64,000 bases of DNA from NCBI GenBank assembly GCA_023511295.1, contig JAIMBT010000013.1, positions 51,831 to 115,830 of the forward strand, given 5' to 3'. Under the pieces are notes generated by a model. The model made no database searches. It saw nothing but the letters and a program-made list of their open reading frames with translations, and was not told where the DNA came from. The DNA is from Alicyclobacillus sp. GTDB taxonomy: Bacteria > Bacillota > Bacilli > Alicyclobacillales > Alicyclobacillaceae. This document shows, in pieces, positions 34,727 to 42,577 of the stretch. The stretch's first letter is position 1, and each line of letters starts with the position of its first letter. The translations under genes and the position numbers were made by a program.

Positions 34727-34755
34727 TTGCAACGTCGGCGGAGCTGTGGTATAAA
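34727..34755 (+). promoter_or_regulatory. Promoter of tRNA-Gly
   Basis: TTGCAA (34727-34732), 17-nt spacer, TATAAA (34750-34755); start about 34762, 50 nt before the tRNA. Confidence 0.6.
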
Positions 34756-34812
34756 TGAGGTGTATCGCGGCTGGACGCTCCGCCTGCTTTCGGAGCGGTC
34801 GGATACCAATGT

Positions 34813-34888
34813 GCGGATGTAGTTCAATTGGCAGAGCGTCAGCTTCCCAAGCTGAATGTTGCGGGTTCGAGTCCCGTCATCCGCTCCA
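34813..34888 (+). tRNA. tRNA-Gly (anticodon CCC)
   Basis: Complete cloverleaf: acceptor GCGGATG with CATCCGC, anticodon stem TCAGC/GCTGA closing the loop TTCCCAA (anticodon CCC), T-arm GCGGG-TTCGAGT-CCCGT. The CCA end is encoded (34886-34888). It stands alone with its own promoter and terminator. Confidence 0.96.
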
Positions 34889-34907
34889 CAGCGACATATT
34901 CCGTTGC

Positions 34908-34937
34908 AAGGCCCAACTCGTAGCGAGCTGGGCCTTT
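34908..34937 (+). terminator. Terminator after tRNA-Gly
   Basis: AAGGCCCAACTCG and CGAGCTGGGCCTT form a 12- to 13-bp stem with a single mismatch and 3-nt loop, followed by TTCGCTTGT, about 20 nt after the tRNA. Confidence 0.75.
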
Positions 34938-35006
34938 CGCTTGTGCTCCTGACGTCACGCGAGTCCCCCGTCGCGCATACCCTGGCGAGCAGTGGGAGGT
35001 TCCCTC

Positions 35007-35696
35007 ATGAATCGAAACCTCTACCTTGCCCTCGGAGATTCCATCACGGCCGGGATTGGCGCGTCCCATCCGCAACACGCATACATCTCTCGCGTCAGTC
35101 GCTGGCTCAAACAGCACGGTGGGCCCGGAGAGACCCTCGTGGTGGCCAGGAACGGCTGGACAGTGCGCGACGTATTCGCTGCCCTGTGGACCCTCCCGCC
35201 CGGGGTCTGGGAACGCGTGCAAGTCCTCACCCTCCTCGTCGGTGGGAATGACTTGCGGCAACTCCTCCGGCGCCAGCTGCTTCCGTGGTCCAGCCGACCC
35301 CTCACCCTCCCGGACGTGGCAGAGCGCCTGCAAACCTACGCGTTCCACCTCAACGACCTGTGTCGTTTCCTGTCGCAGCAACGGATTCCGCAGATGGTCG
35401 TCGCGACATGTTACAACCCCGTGCCGCAGGCGCCGCTCGCCCGACACGCCATCGAGACGCTGAACGCCATCACCGAGGACACCGCAAAGCGGTTTGGATG
35501 GTCGGTGGTCGACGTGTATGCCGCCTTTTGCGGGCGGGAAGCGCAGTGGATTGACGGGTTCCGGCGCGGTACTCTAGCGGACCTGGCGACCCCCATCCAC
35601 CGCCCCATCCACCCGAACGACGCAGGACACCAGGCCATTGCCGACCTGGTGATCCGCTGTCTGGAACGCTTGCCCGCCACCCGTCCCGAAACGTGA
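35007..35696 (+). CDS. SGNH/GDSL-type hydrolase
   Basis: Small esterase/lipase-like hydrolase, 229 residues, of the SGNH superfamily. Block I LALGDSITAG contains the nucleophile serine near residue 11, block III VGGNDLR the oxyanion asparagine, and block V HPNDAGH the catalytic aspartate and histidine (D-x-x-H). No signal peptide is seen, so it is probably cytoplasmic; similar proteins are found near spore-coat or germination genes in bacilli but the substrate is unknown. ATG 35007 follows GGGAGG by 7 nt. It is convergent with the terpenoid cyclase gene, 15 nt apart. Confidence 0.88.
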   Translation: MNRNLYLALGDSITAGIGASHPQHAYISRVSRWLKQHGGPGETLVVARNGWTVRDVFAALWTLPPGVWERVQVLTLLVGGNDLRQLLRRQLLPWSSRPLTLPDVAERLQTYAFHLNDLCRFLSQQRIPQMVVATCYNPVPQAPLARHAIETLNAITEDTAKRFGWSVVDVYAAFCGREAQWIDGFRRGTLADLATPIHRPIHPNDAGHQAIADLVIRCLERLPATRPET

Positions 35697-35711
35697 GGCC
35701 CGGCCTTGAAG

Positions 35712-37583
35712 TTAACGCTTCGCTCGCGCGCAAGATATCTTGTCGAATCGGCACAGGGCCAACAGAGGCCAAACCTTTGGGTACAAGTGGTAGCGGATGT
35801 GCAGGTCACCGGGGAAGGCACTGCCGGTCGGGACCGTCTCGCTCCAAGTCCCGTCGGGTTCGACGTGTGCCTGCAGCCAGGATGCCGCCTGCACCATCGC
35901 CCCCCACAGCCGGTGCCGGTCGAGCGGGACAAGCGCAGCCTGGTACAGGTGGGTCAGCGCGTCCAAAGCCCAAGCCGTGTGCGTTGGTGTGCCGCTGAGC
36001 AGGTCGACATAGTGACCCGACAGGTCGCTCGTGCACGATTCCCCGAAGCTGCCGTCCCCGTGCTGGATGGACAACAGCCAGTTGGCCGCCCGCTCGAGGG
36101 CTGGTGCGTGGGCCACGTCGGGCGATGCCGCCAGCGCTTGCACGGCGCACCATGTGCCGTAGATGTAAGTAGATCCCCACCGGCCAAACCACGAGCCGTC
36201 CCGCTCCTGATGGCGCAACAGCCAGCGGATGGCCCGCTGGACCTGCGGGTGTGCGGCTGGATACCCGCCGTCGCGCAGCAAAAACGCCGTTACGCGCCCG
36301 GTGATGTCTGGCGTTGAGGGGTCGGTCATGGTGCGCCGCATGTCGTTCGCCGGTATCCACTCCAGCCATCGCCGGGAACAGTCCTTCTCGAAGGCGGACC
36401 ACCCGCCGTCGCGGTTCTGCATCCGGAGCAACCACGCCACCCCCTCTGTCCAAGCCCGCGGGTACATCCGCCGATACGGCGACAACGCTTCGAGACACGC
36501 GACGGTGTCATCCGTGTCTGGGTGTGTCGTGTTGTTGTCGGAGAACGCCCACCCGCCACTTCGGTCGATGCCCGACCGCTGCGTCCTGCGACGCTGCTGA
36601 TGCGCATCGAGAAACGCCACCGCCTTTGCGAGGTGTGGATCGTCGAGCGGTACGCCCGCCGCTGTGAGCGCCCGCACAGCGAGCGCGGTGTTCCAGACAT
36701 GTGCGTTGCACGTCTGTTGATGGCCGCATCCCGTGAGCGGATCGATGAGGAGGTTGCGGCGCATACTCGCCAGGACCCGGCGGACCCCGGGGTGGGCGCG
36801 AGACCGGCCGAGGGCGAGGTAAACGAACAGCAAGAGCCAGCTCGAGGAGTGGTAACCCGCTAAGGTTCCGTCTGGCTCCCGTTGCCGCAGCAACCAGCGC
36901 AGGCAGCGGGTGAACCACCGCCCTGTTCGGCGCCGACCGCGTGTTTGCCCGCGCCGACCGTCAGGTGACGGGGTCGCCTCCGCAGAGACCGCCGTCGCAA
37001 ATACGCGCGCCCTCCGGCCTGGCGCCACGTATCGGCGGGCGGCCAGAAGCAGCATGGGCGCGACGTGGAGCCGCGTGAAACATACGAGGTCGGTGATGCG
37101 AACCGGAGACCTCGGGGCAAACAGCCAGGCGTAGACACGCGGCGAAGGCAACGCGGACCACGGCACTTCGCCGCCGATGGCCAGGAACACCTTGGTCAGG
37201 TTGCGGCACCTTCGCAAGCCGCCTTGCGACGCAATGAACGCGCGCGCCGCCTGCTCCGCGCCGGGAGTGGGCCAAGCCTGGTAGAGATGGAGCGCGTAGG
37301 CGCACTCGACGGTCGTCGACAGGTCTCCCTGGTCCTCCGGGTGGACACCCCAGGCGCCATTGTCCCGCTGCAGGGCTTGCAGGCGGTAGATCAGCGGATC
37401 CGTCCAACTGGGGTCGCGCTCCCCAACGAGAGCGAGGCTCACCAGCGTCTGTGCGTCGGCCATGACGCCGGTGTCGAAGCACTCCGCCCAATACCCCTCC
37501 GGATGTTGTCGGGACAACAGGTGCGCGCGCGCAAGGGCGATCACCCGGTCCATCTGCACGGCAGCCCCCGATGTTGCAGACAC
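35712..37583 (-). CDS. shc: Squalene-hopene / sporulenol-type terpenoid cyclase
   Basis: Class II triterpene cyclase, 623 residues, that protonates and cyclises squalene or a related C35 isoprenoid to hopanoids or sporulenes in the membrane. The catalytic DXDD motif (DTDD, residues 356-359) and several QW repeats are seen (QRDNGAW, RQREPDGTL, QNRDGGW, QERDGSW, QHGDGSF, EPDGTW). GTG 37583 lies 6 nt after GAGGGGGG and gives the normal length. Alicyclobacillus uses this family for hopanoids and B. subtilis for spore-associated sporulenes. Its direct neighbour upstream is a CotS-family spore gene, so the sporulenol synthase role is possible; the sequence alone does not decide. Confidence 0.93.
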   Translation of the reverse strand: MSATSGAAVQMDRVIALARAHLLSRQHPEGYWAECFDTGVMADAQTLVSLALVGERDPSWTDPLIYRLQALQRDNGAWGVHPEDQGDLSTTVECAYALHLYQAWPTPGAEQAARAFIASQGGLRRCRNLTKVFLAIGGEVPWSALPSPRVYAWLFAPRSPVRITDLVCFTRLHVAPMLLLAARRYVAPGRRARVFATAVSAEATPSPDGRRGQTRGRRRTGRWFTRCLRWLLRQREPDGTLAGYHSSSWLLLFVYLALGRSRAHPGVRRVLASMRRNLLIDPLTGCGHQQTCNAHVWNTALAVRALTAAGVPLDDPHLAKAVAFLDAHQQRRRTQRSGIDRSGGWAFSDNNTTHPDTDDTVACLEALSPYRRMYPRAWTEGVAWLLRMQNRDGGWSAFEKDCSRRWLEWIPANDMRRTMTDPSTPDITGRVTAFLLRDGGYPAAHPQVQRAIRWLLRHQERDGSWFGRWGSTYIYGTWCAVQALAASPDVAHAPALERAANWLLSIQHGDGSFGESCTSDLSGHYVDLLSGTPTHTAWALDALTHLYQAALVPLDRHRLWGAMVQAASWLQAHVEPDGTWSETVPTGSAFPGDLHIRYHLYPKVWPLLALCRFDKISCARAKR

Positions 37584-37630
37584 CCCTATCCCCCCTCTGC
37601 AGCGTGTGTCGCAGCGCTGCGCAGGTGCCG

Positions 37631-38734
37631 TTAGAAACGGGCCTGCTCGCGGAGAAACGCCAGGTACGCGGCCACTTGATGGCGATGCCGGAAGGGTCTC
37701 ACGGAGTGGACGGAGCGGCCCTGGTGGACGGCGCGGACCAGTGGGTACGGGTACGCGAGCAGCGCGCACAACAGCCGCCGTTCCCCGCTCGTCAGCGGGC
37801 GGACACGCTGATAGGCGGCGATGAGCCGCTCCGTTCCCGCAGTCTCCCACGCGCAGTTGCGGTGGATGAGGTGCGCGAGGTCTGCCATCCGCACGTTCAG
37901 CCGCGCGTTGTCGAAGTCAATCACGTGCAGTCGACCGCGGTGGTCCCGGACGAGGTTGGGGTAGTTGTAGTCGCCGTGATCAAAGGCGCGGACTGCGCGC
38001 TCCCGAGTTAAGGCCAGGCGCGCTAACCGGCTGTGTAACGCGTCGTCTGCGAAAGCGAGCATCTGCTCAACCAAACGCGCTTCCTTGCGGCTCAGATGCG
38101 GCGACAGCAGGTGCTCGCACCGCGCGATGCGTCGGTGCATCTGCAACAGGGCGTCTCGCCGCGGCGGCACGCGGACGACGCGCAGCCCCTGCGCATGGGT
38201 GTGAAACCGCGCGAGCAGCTGGACCGCGTCCGTCCGTTCCGATTCCCGGCGAAAATCCGGCGAGCTGCCGAGAATCCACGGTGTCACCATGTACGCCCCG
38301 CTCCGAATCTCGCGAAACGGCCGGCCATCCTTCGTCCGGTACAGGCGTGGACTGGCGGTGAACCCGCGCCCGCGAAGGTGGTCGAGGACGGCGGCCAAAA
38401 ATTCCAGTTCCTCGGGCGGATACCGGCACGGTTTGATGCACAGCCACCCGTGTTCTGCTGTGTGCGCCTGGACCACGTCCCGATACGGTCGCCACGCGTC
38501 GATGCGGACGCCGTAGGCCGCCTCCACCTCTTTCCGCTCTACCACGAAGTCCACCTCCGCCGGAGCCGCTGGAATCAACGGTGGATCGTATGCCTGCAGG
38601 CGAGCGACTCGTCTGTGCCTCTGCCGTTCGCCGGGCAGAATCGGGCGCGGTATCCCGACCAGCGGGTGGGATGTCCGGGGATGCGTTTCGATTTGGACTG
38701 CGAAATGGTACAATTGTGAAGAGTATTTCATCAC
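37631..38734 (-). CDS. CotS/YutH-family spore coat kinase-like protein
   Basis: Protein-kinase-like (aminoglycoside-phosphotransferase fold) protein of the CotS family, whose bacillar members are spore-coat associated. Seen: AYGVRIDAWRPYRDVVQ with the ATP-loop strand, WLCIKPCRY with the conserved lysine, the catalytic loop FDHGDYNYPNLV and the metal-binding VIDFDNARLN. The first 60 residues from ATG 38734 are not family-like and lack a ribosome site, so the true start may be further in, for example the GTG preceded by GGAGG near 38555. It precedes the cyclase gene by 47 nt on the same strand, suggesting joint expression. Confidence 0.82.
   Translation of the reverse strand: MMKYSSQLYHFAVQIETHPRTSHPLVGIPRPILPGERQRHRRVARLQAYDPPLIPAAPAEVDFVVERKEVEAAYGVRIDAWRPYRDVVQAHTAEHGWLCIKPCRYPPEELEFLAAVLDHLRGRGFTASPRLYRTKDGRPFREIRSGAYMVTPWILGSSPDFRRESERTDAVQLLARFHTHAQGLRVVRVPPRRDALLQMHRRIARCEHLLSPHLSRKEARLVEQMLAFADDALHSRLARLALTRERAVRAFDHGDYNYPNLVRDHRGRLHVIDFDNARLNVRMADLAHLIHRNCAWETAGTERLIAAYQRVRPLTSGERRLLCALLAYPYPLVRAVHQGRSVHSVRPFRHRHQVAAYLAFLREQARF
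38706..38714 (+). promoter_or_regulatory. Extended -10 promoter for a 49-codon gene
   Basis: TG-G-TACAAT; a poor -35 (TTTCGA at 38686-38691, 17-nt spacer) would be tolerated with the extended -10. Start about 38721. Confidence 0.4.
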
Positions 38735-38752
38735 ACGAAGGCGGTGTGCAGC

Positions 38753-38902
38753 GTGCGGATGGCGGAATTGGGGCTTGCGGTGCTTCTCGCCATTGTCGGA
38801 TTCCTACTCGTCGTCCTGGGGAAACAGGTCGTTCAGTTCGTCGGCATTGTCCTCATGGTCCTCAGTATCGGGGGCGCCGTCACAGCCGACCTGCGCAAGT
38901 AG
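38753..38902 (+). CDS. Small hydrophobic membrane protein (49 aa)
   Basis: GTG 38753 opens a 49-codon frame (ATG 38759 is an alternative) encoding two closely spaced hydrophobic stretches: about residues 6-21 (GLAVLLAIVGFLLVVLG) and 26-43 (VVQFVGIVLMVLSIGG), ending in a charged DLRK tail. It is a predicted membrane hairpin. GAAGGCGG lies upstream, an extended -10 promoter 40 nt before it and a strong hairpin 23 nt after it, so it looks like a complete transcription unit. No known family recognised. It faces a second tiny membrane gene across the shared terminator. Confidence 0.65.
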   Translation: MRMAELGLAVLLAIVGFLLVVLGKQVVQFVGIVLMVLSIGGAVTADLRK

Positions 38903-38924
38903 CGGCACCCAGCCACATGCGAAA

Positions 38925-38962
38925 GCGAGGCGTCCCGGTGGTCTTGTACCGGGGCGCCTCGC
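38925..38962. terminator. Bidirectional terminator between two small genes
   Basis: GCGAGGCG (38925-38932) pairs with CGCCTCGC (38955-38962), extended by TCCCGGT/ACCGGGG with one mismatch and an 8-nt loop. TCTCT follows on the plus side and TTTCGC on the minus side. Confidence 0.65.
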
Positions 38963-39016
38963 TCTCTGGTCCAACAGCGGTCCGGAATCGTCCGGCTCCT
39001 CCACACGCGGATGGCT

Positions 39017-39109
39017 TCAGTCCTGTCCGCGCCGCATCCACAACCCCCAACCGACAAACGCCACCAGCAAAATCAAGGTCGGTAACCAAAGGTACAACGG
39101 CGATGCCAT
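39017..39109 (-). CDS. Small single-span membrane protein (30 aa)
   Basis: ATG 39109 follows GGGAGGGG by 5 nt and encodes 30 residues with one hydrophobic helix (PLYLWLPTLILLVAFVGWGL, about residues 4-23) and a basic MRRGQD tail, the topology of a cytoplasmic-in C-tail micro-membrane protein. Such proteins often bind larger membrane complexes (inference). No family recognised. The frame continues upstream to 39259 but those residues look non-coding and the ribosome site favours the short form. Confidence 0.6.
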   Translation of the reverse strand: MASPLYLWLPTLILLVAFVGWGLWMRRGQD

Positions 39110-39296
39110 GGCGTCCCCTCCCACCGATACGTCCATGATGCTTCCAATAGTATATTTCTTCTGACTCGTCTGGTCAAACGCCGTGAATCCCCCTCGTCCG
39201 ACCTTGACCGATACGTTGCAGGAAGTCCACGCCGGTTGTGCTCGGCTTCCCGACATCATGTCCCTGCAGCCGTACGCATAGGATGAAGGTGAAGCG

Positions 39297-39319
39297 ACAG
39301 CCGCTGCCCGAGCGGCTGT
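39297..39319. repeat. Hairpin just before mscL
   Basis: ACAGCCGCT and AGCGGCTGT (perfect 9-bp arms, 5-nt loop) followed by TCTGT, 27 nt before the chosen mscL start. It could be a weak terminator or a leader structure; if mscL starts at ATG 39283 it lies in the coding region. Confidence 0.4.
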
Positions 39320-39345
39320 TCTGTCACGATTGCGAGGCGAGGGGT

Positions 39346-39756
39346 GTGCTCTCGAACTTCAAGCGGTTCATCGTCAGCAGCAACGTGCTGGATTGGGCCA
39401 TCGGGATTGTCGTCGGCACCGCGTTTGGCAAGATTGTCTATTCGCTCATCAACGACATCCTGATGCCTCCCATCGGCCTGCTGCTCGGCAAGGTCGATTT
39501 TCGAGATCTCTTTATCGACCTCTCGGGCAAACACTACACTTCCTTGCCAAAGGCGCAGGAGGCGGGGGCGCCAACCATCAACTACGGGGTCTTCCTCGCG
39601 ACCGTCGTGGACTTTTTGGTCGTCGCGGTCATCGTCCACCTGGTCGTGACGCAGTTGACGAAGTGGTATGCGCCGACCAAGGAATGCCCGTACTGCACGT
39701 CGCAAATCCCCATCCGGGCCGTGCGGTGCCCGAAGTGTACGGCGCCCCTCGAATGA
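39346..39756 (+). CDS. mscL: Large-conductance mechanosensitive channel with C-terminal zinc ribbon
   Basis: Pentameric channel that opens under membrane tension and protects against osmotic downshock. TM1 has the gating pattern VLDWAIGIVVGTAFGKIV, followed by the periplasmic loop and TM2 (VFLATVVDFLVVAVIVHLVV). The C-terminus carries two CxxC pairs (CPYC and CPKC) about 12 residues apart, a zinc-ribbon-like tail found in only part of the family. I chose GTG 39346 (GAGG 8 nt upstream) to give 136 residues, the normal length; ATG 39283 would add about 20 residues. It is convergent with pheA, 20 nt away. Confidence 0.93.
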   Translation: MLSNFKRFIVSSNVLDWAIGIVVGTAFGKIVYSLINDILMPPIGLLLGKVDFRDLFIDLSGKHYTSLPKAQEAGAPTINYGVFLATVVDFLVVAVIVHLVVTQLTKWYAPTKECPYCTSQIPIRAVRCPKCTAPLE

Positions 39757-39776
39757 GTCACTCGGGTACAGACGAG

Positions 39777-40646
39777 TCAGTCGGGCGGCAGACGGTAGGC
39801 GCGATAGCAGCCGAGGCATCGCACCTCATGGCCATACGCGGCGAGGACGGCCAGTGCCCGCTTTGTCTCCTCGGCGGCGATGTGCGATTGAATTTCGAGA
39901 AAGAACTGGTAAGTGCCGAGTTGGACGCGTGTCGGCCGCGACTCAATCCAGCACAAGTTGTGACCGAGGGTGGCGAGCACGCTGAGGATGCTCGCCAACA
40001 CCCCCACCGCGTCGCTCCCCGGTGTGACGACGAGCATCGTCTTGACCGGATCGCCCGCGGCGGGGAGGGTGGCCGGACCGCTGGGTACGACTGCGGCGAA
40101 GCGCGTAAAATTCGCGGCTTGGTCGGCAATCCCCCGAGCCGTCACCGTCAGGCCCCACTGGACAGCGCTCCGGCCCGATGCGATGGCGGCCACATCGGTG
40201 CGCCCGGACTCGGCGACAGCGCGTGCAGCGGCGGCGGTGCTCGGATAGGCGACTTCTTGCGCCCTGACGCGGCGGATGAAGCGGCTGCACTGGGCGAGCG
40301 CCTGCGGGTGCGACCAAACCTCGCGCACGTCCTCCACGCGGCCGCCTGGGCGCATCAGCAGGTCCTGCTGAATCGGCAGCAGCACTTCCATCACAATGGC
40401 GAGGGACGGCGCTTGCAACAGTGCGTCGATGGTGGCGTGGACCGTACCTTGAATCGCGTTCTCCATGGGCACGACAGCAGCGTCAGCCCCGCCTGTCGCG
40501 ACGGCTTCGAGCGCTGCGGGAATGCTCTGCAGTGGAATCAGCTGGGGGTCGGTCGGCACAGGCGCGCCAACGTTCACCGCCTGTAGATACGCTTTCGCAG
40601 CGGTTTCGGTGAACGTACCCGACGGTCCCAAATAGGCGATGCGCAC
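39777..40646 (-). CDS. pheA: Prephenate dehydratase
   Basis: Converts prephenate to phenylpyruvate for phenylalanine synthesis. The catalytic domain starts RIAYLGPSGTFTETAA and has VPMENAIQGTV and SHPQALAQC; the TRF motif near the active site is NFTRFAAV. A C-terminal ACT domain (about residues 205-280, with LGHNLCWIESRPTR, the phenylalanine-binding ESRP) makes it feedback-sensitive. 289 residues is normal. GTG 40646 follows GGGAGG by 9 nt. It is separate from the aromatic supra-operon and divergent from a patatin-like gene with a palindrome between them. Confidence 0.95.
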   Translation of the reverse strand: MRIAYLGPSGTFTETAAKAYLQAVNVGAPVPTDPQLIPLQSIPAALEAVATGGADAAVVPMENAIQGTVHATIDALLQAPSLAIVMEVLLPIQQDLLMRPGGRVEDVREVWSHPQALAQCSRFIRRVRAQEVAYPSTAAAARAVAESGRTDVAAIASGRSAVQWGLTVTARGIADQAANFTRFAAVVPSGPATLPAAGDPVKTMLVVTPGSDAVGVLASILSVLATLGHNLCWIESRPTRVQLGTYQFFLEIQSHIAAEETKRALAVLAAYGHEVRCLGCYRAYRLPPD

Positions 40647-40686
40647 GTCGATTCGCCTCCCGTTGCAATCGTCATGTGTTTCCGAT

Positions 40687-40703
40687 GGTGCACATGGTGC
40701 ACC
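40687..40703. promoter_or_regulatory. Operator-like palindrome between pheA and patatin gene
   Basis: GGTGCAC-ATG-GTGCACC, a perfect 7-bp inverted repeat with 3-nt centre, 41 nt before the pheA start in the shared divergent region. Its binding protein is unknown. Confidence 0.4.
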
Positions 40704-40804
40704 TCGTTTCCGACCTGAAAGGTCGCGCAAGTGGACGTGAGCTTGGGTTTGCGACCGGATCGATCCGGCCGGTCCACCCTACCGCGGAGAAGGGAGAACG
40801 TCTG

Positions 40805-41845
40805 GTGGCAGACCAACAACGAGCTCGGCTGAAATTGGGGCTCGCCCTCAGCGGCGGGACCCTGAAGGCGGCTGCGCACGCCGGTGTCCTGGCGGCACTG
40901 GAGTCGGCCGGCATTCGCCCGCAGGCCGTCGCAGGCAGCAGCGCAGGTTCGTTCATCGCGGCTCTGTACGCCCACGGCGTCCGTCCCGAGCGCATGGAGC
41001 GGCTGGTCGAACGATTTCCCTCGTATCGCCTGCTCGACTACGGTTTCCCCGTCACGTCGTCTCTCTGGCGTTTGACGGTCGGCAAGTTCGGCGCGCGGCC
41101 GCGCGGTCACCGTTCCCCGCCCAACGGCCTCCTGCACGGGCGCCGCCTCGAACGCTATTTCGCGCACCACCTGCCGACAGGCGTCCCGCGCATCCCGTAC
41201 TACGTGGTCGCCATCGACCTCTACAGCGGGGAGCACGTCGTCTACGGGGCGGAAACGGAAGCGGAAAGACGAGCGCGCGCGGCGTGGGCTGCGCGCTGCG
41301 GCGAGCGAGGTGTGCGGTCGGTTCAGCCGATGCAGCGGCCGGCCCGCGTCATCCGCGCGAGCTGCAGCCTGCCTGGCATCTTCACACCGGTCGCCATCGA
41401 TAACCGACTGCTCGTCGACGCGGGTCTGCGCGAGTACGTTCCCGTCGACATCCTGCGGCAAGTCGGCTGTACGCACATCCTCGCCGTGAACCTGCACCGT
41501 TTGGCGCCCGACTGGCAACCAGACACCATCGCACACGTCGTCGGTCGCTCCTTCGATATCATTGTACAGGAGACAGCAGCGGAAGATGTGGAAGGATGCG
41601 ACGTGCTGACCGTGACGCCCGAGGTCGGGCACATGACGTGGATCTCCTTTGGAGCGATGCAGCGTTGCGTGTTCGCGGGCCGCCGGGCCGTTGCCGAGCG
41701 GCTGGACGATATCCGTACGTTTCTCGCGCAGCCACCGGGCTGGACCGCAGGTCACACGATGCGCGCCGCAGGCCGTGCTTCCGAGCGGACGTCGGCGCCT
41801 GCGCCGGCGTCATCGGGGGGTGGCATCCGGAGCGCCGGCCGGTGA
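40805..41845 (+). CDS. Patatin-like phospholipase family protein
   Basis: Serine-aspartate dyad acyl hydrolase of the patatin family (346 residues), expected to act on membrane phospholipids or other acyl esters. The oxyanion loop is LSGGTLKAAAHAGVL, the nucleophile elbow VAGSSAGSF (S46) and the dyad aspartate VDAGLREYVPV. The loop after TETEAERRARAAWAARC is a charged insertion of about 25 residues. GTG 40805 lies 8 nt after GAAGGGAG; longer frames add unrelated sequence. The C-terminal 30 residues are Ala/Ser/Gly-rich and probably disordered. No signal peptide is seen. The gene is alone on the plus strand. Confidence 0.88.
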   Translation: MADQQRARLKLGLALSGGTLKAAAHAGVLAALESAGIRPQAVAGSSAGSFIAALYAHGVRPERMERLVERFPSYRLLDYGFPVTSSLWRLTVGKFGARPRGHRSPPNGLLHGRRLERYFAHHLPTGVPRIPYYVVAIDLYSGEHVVYGAETEAERRARAAWAARCGERGVRSVQPMQRPARVIRASCSLPGIFTPVAIDNRLLVDAGLREYVPVDILRQVGCTHILAVNLHRLAPDWQPDTIAHVVGRSFDIIVQETAAEDVEGCDVLTVTPEVGHMTWISFGAMQRCVFAGRRAVAERLDDIRTFLAQPPGWTAGHTMRAAGRASERTSAPAPASSGGGIRSAGR

Positions 41846-41874
41846 GACCGGGCGCCACCCCGGGGAAAGGCGGA

Positions 41875-41905
41875 GCGAGCCGCGCACCAGGCGGCCGCGG
41901 CTCGC
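41875..41905. terminator. Hairpin between convergent patatin gene and ndk
   Basis: GCGAGCCGCG and CGCGGCTCGC, perfect 10-bp arms with an 11-nt loop, about 30 nt past the plus-strand stop. No long T-run. Confidence 0.55.
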
Positions 41906-41969
41906 AATCGTCGTATGGGGAGAGGGCGTCGCGACGGTCTGCCGTTGCCGTCCCTTCAGGACAGCAGCC

Positions 41970-42419
41970 TTACTTCAGCCAGACCTCGACCGCCCGTTCG
42001 TACGACGCGACGCCTTCCGGGAACCACAGGCCGATTTCCCGCTCCGCACTTTCCGGAGAATCCGACCCGTGCACGATGTTCATCCCAATGGAGACCGCGT
42101 AGTCGCCGCGGATGGTGCCGGGGGCAGCGTCGGCCGGGTTGGTCTTCCCCATCATGGCACGCGCGGTGCTGATGACGTTGTCGCCTTCCCAAACCATCGC
42201 GAAGACCGGAGAAGCGGTGATGAACGACACCAGCTCGCCGAAGAACGGGCGTTCTTTGTGTTCAGCGTAATGCGACTCTGCAAGCGTTTGGGACACGGTC
42301 ATCAGCTTCGCGCCGACGAGCTTGAACCCCTTGCGCTCGAAACGGGCGACAATCTCGCCAATCAATCCGCGCTGGACGCCGTCCGGCTTGACCATCAAAA
42401 ACGTGCGTTCAACTGCCAT
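41970..42419 (-). CDS. ndk: Nucleoside diphosphate kinase
   Basis: Balances NTP and dNTP pools by phosphate transfer through an active-site histidine. The protein opens [20 protein letters not shown] (key motif MVKPDGV), has [17 protein letters not shown] and the catalytic histidine in [12 protein letters not shown]. 149 residues is normal. The ATG at 42419 follows AAGGAG (within CCAAGGAGTG). It follows hepT as in B. subtilis, where cheR and aroF come next; here cheR is missing and about 11.6 kb of other genes intervene. A good vegetative promoter lies in the hepT-ndk gap. Confidence 0.97.
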   Translation of the reverse strand: MAVERTFLMVKPDGVQRGLIGEIVARFERKGFKLVGAKLMTVSQTLAESHYAEHKERPFFGELVSFITASPVFAMVWEGDNVISTARAMMGKTNPADAAPGTIRGDYAVSIGMNIVHGSDSPESAEREIGLWFPEGVASYERAVEVWLK

Positions 42420-42482
42420 ATGTACACACTCCTTGGAGCGCCGGCGAAGCGCACCGGCTGTTGTTCACGACACACAACCCTC

Positions 42483-42511
42483 ATTGTATCCGGCCGCGCC
42501 TTTGGCTTCAA
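42483..42511 (-). promoter_or_regulatory. ndk promoter
   Basis: TTGAAG (42511-42506), 17-nt spacer, TACAAT (42488-42483) on the minus strand; start about 42476, 57 nt before ndk. Confidence 0.6.
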
Positions 42512-42577
42512 CTCACGCAGGGGTTCCCCCGTCCCTGCGTTCCGCGCCCGCTCGGACAGACGCCACCTGGCACGGCC

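Noticed and set aside
30365..41905. Integrated mobile element at tRNA-Gly
   Set aside because: No integrase, transposase, direct repeat or clear composition shift was seen.
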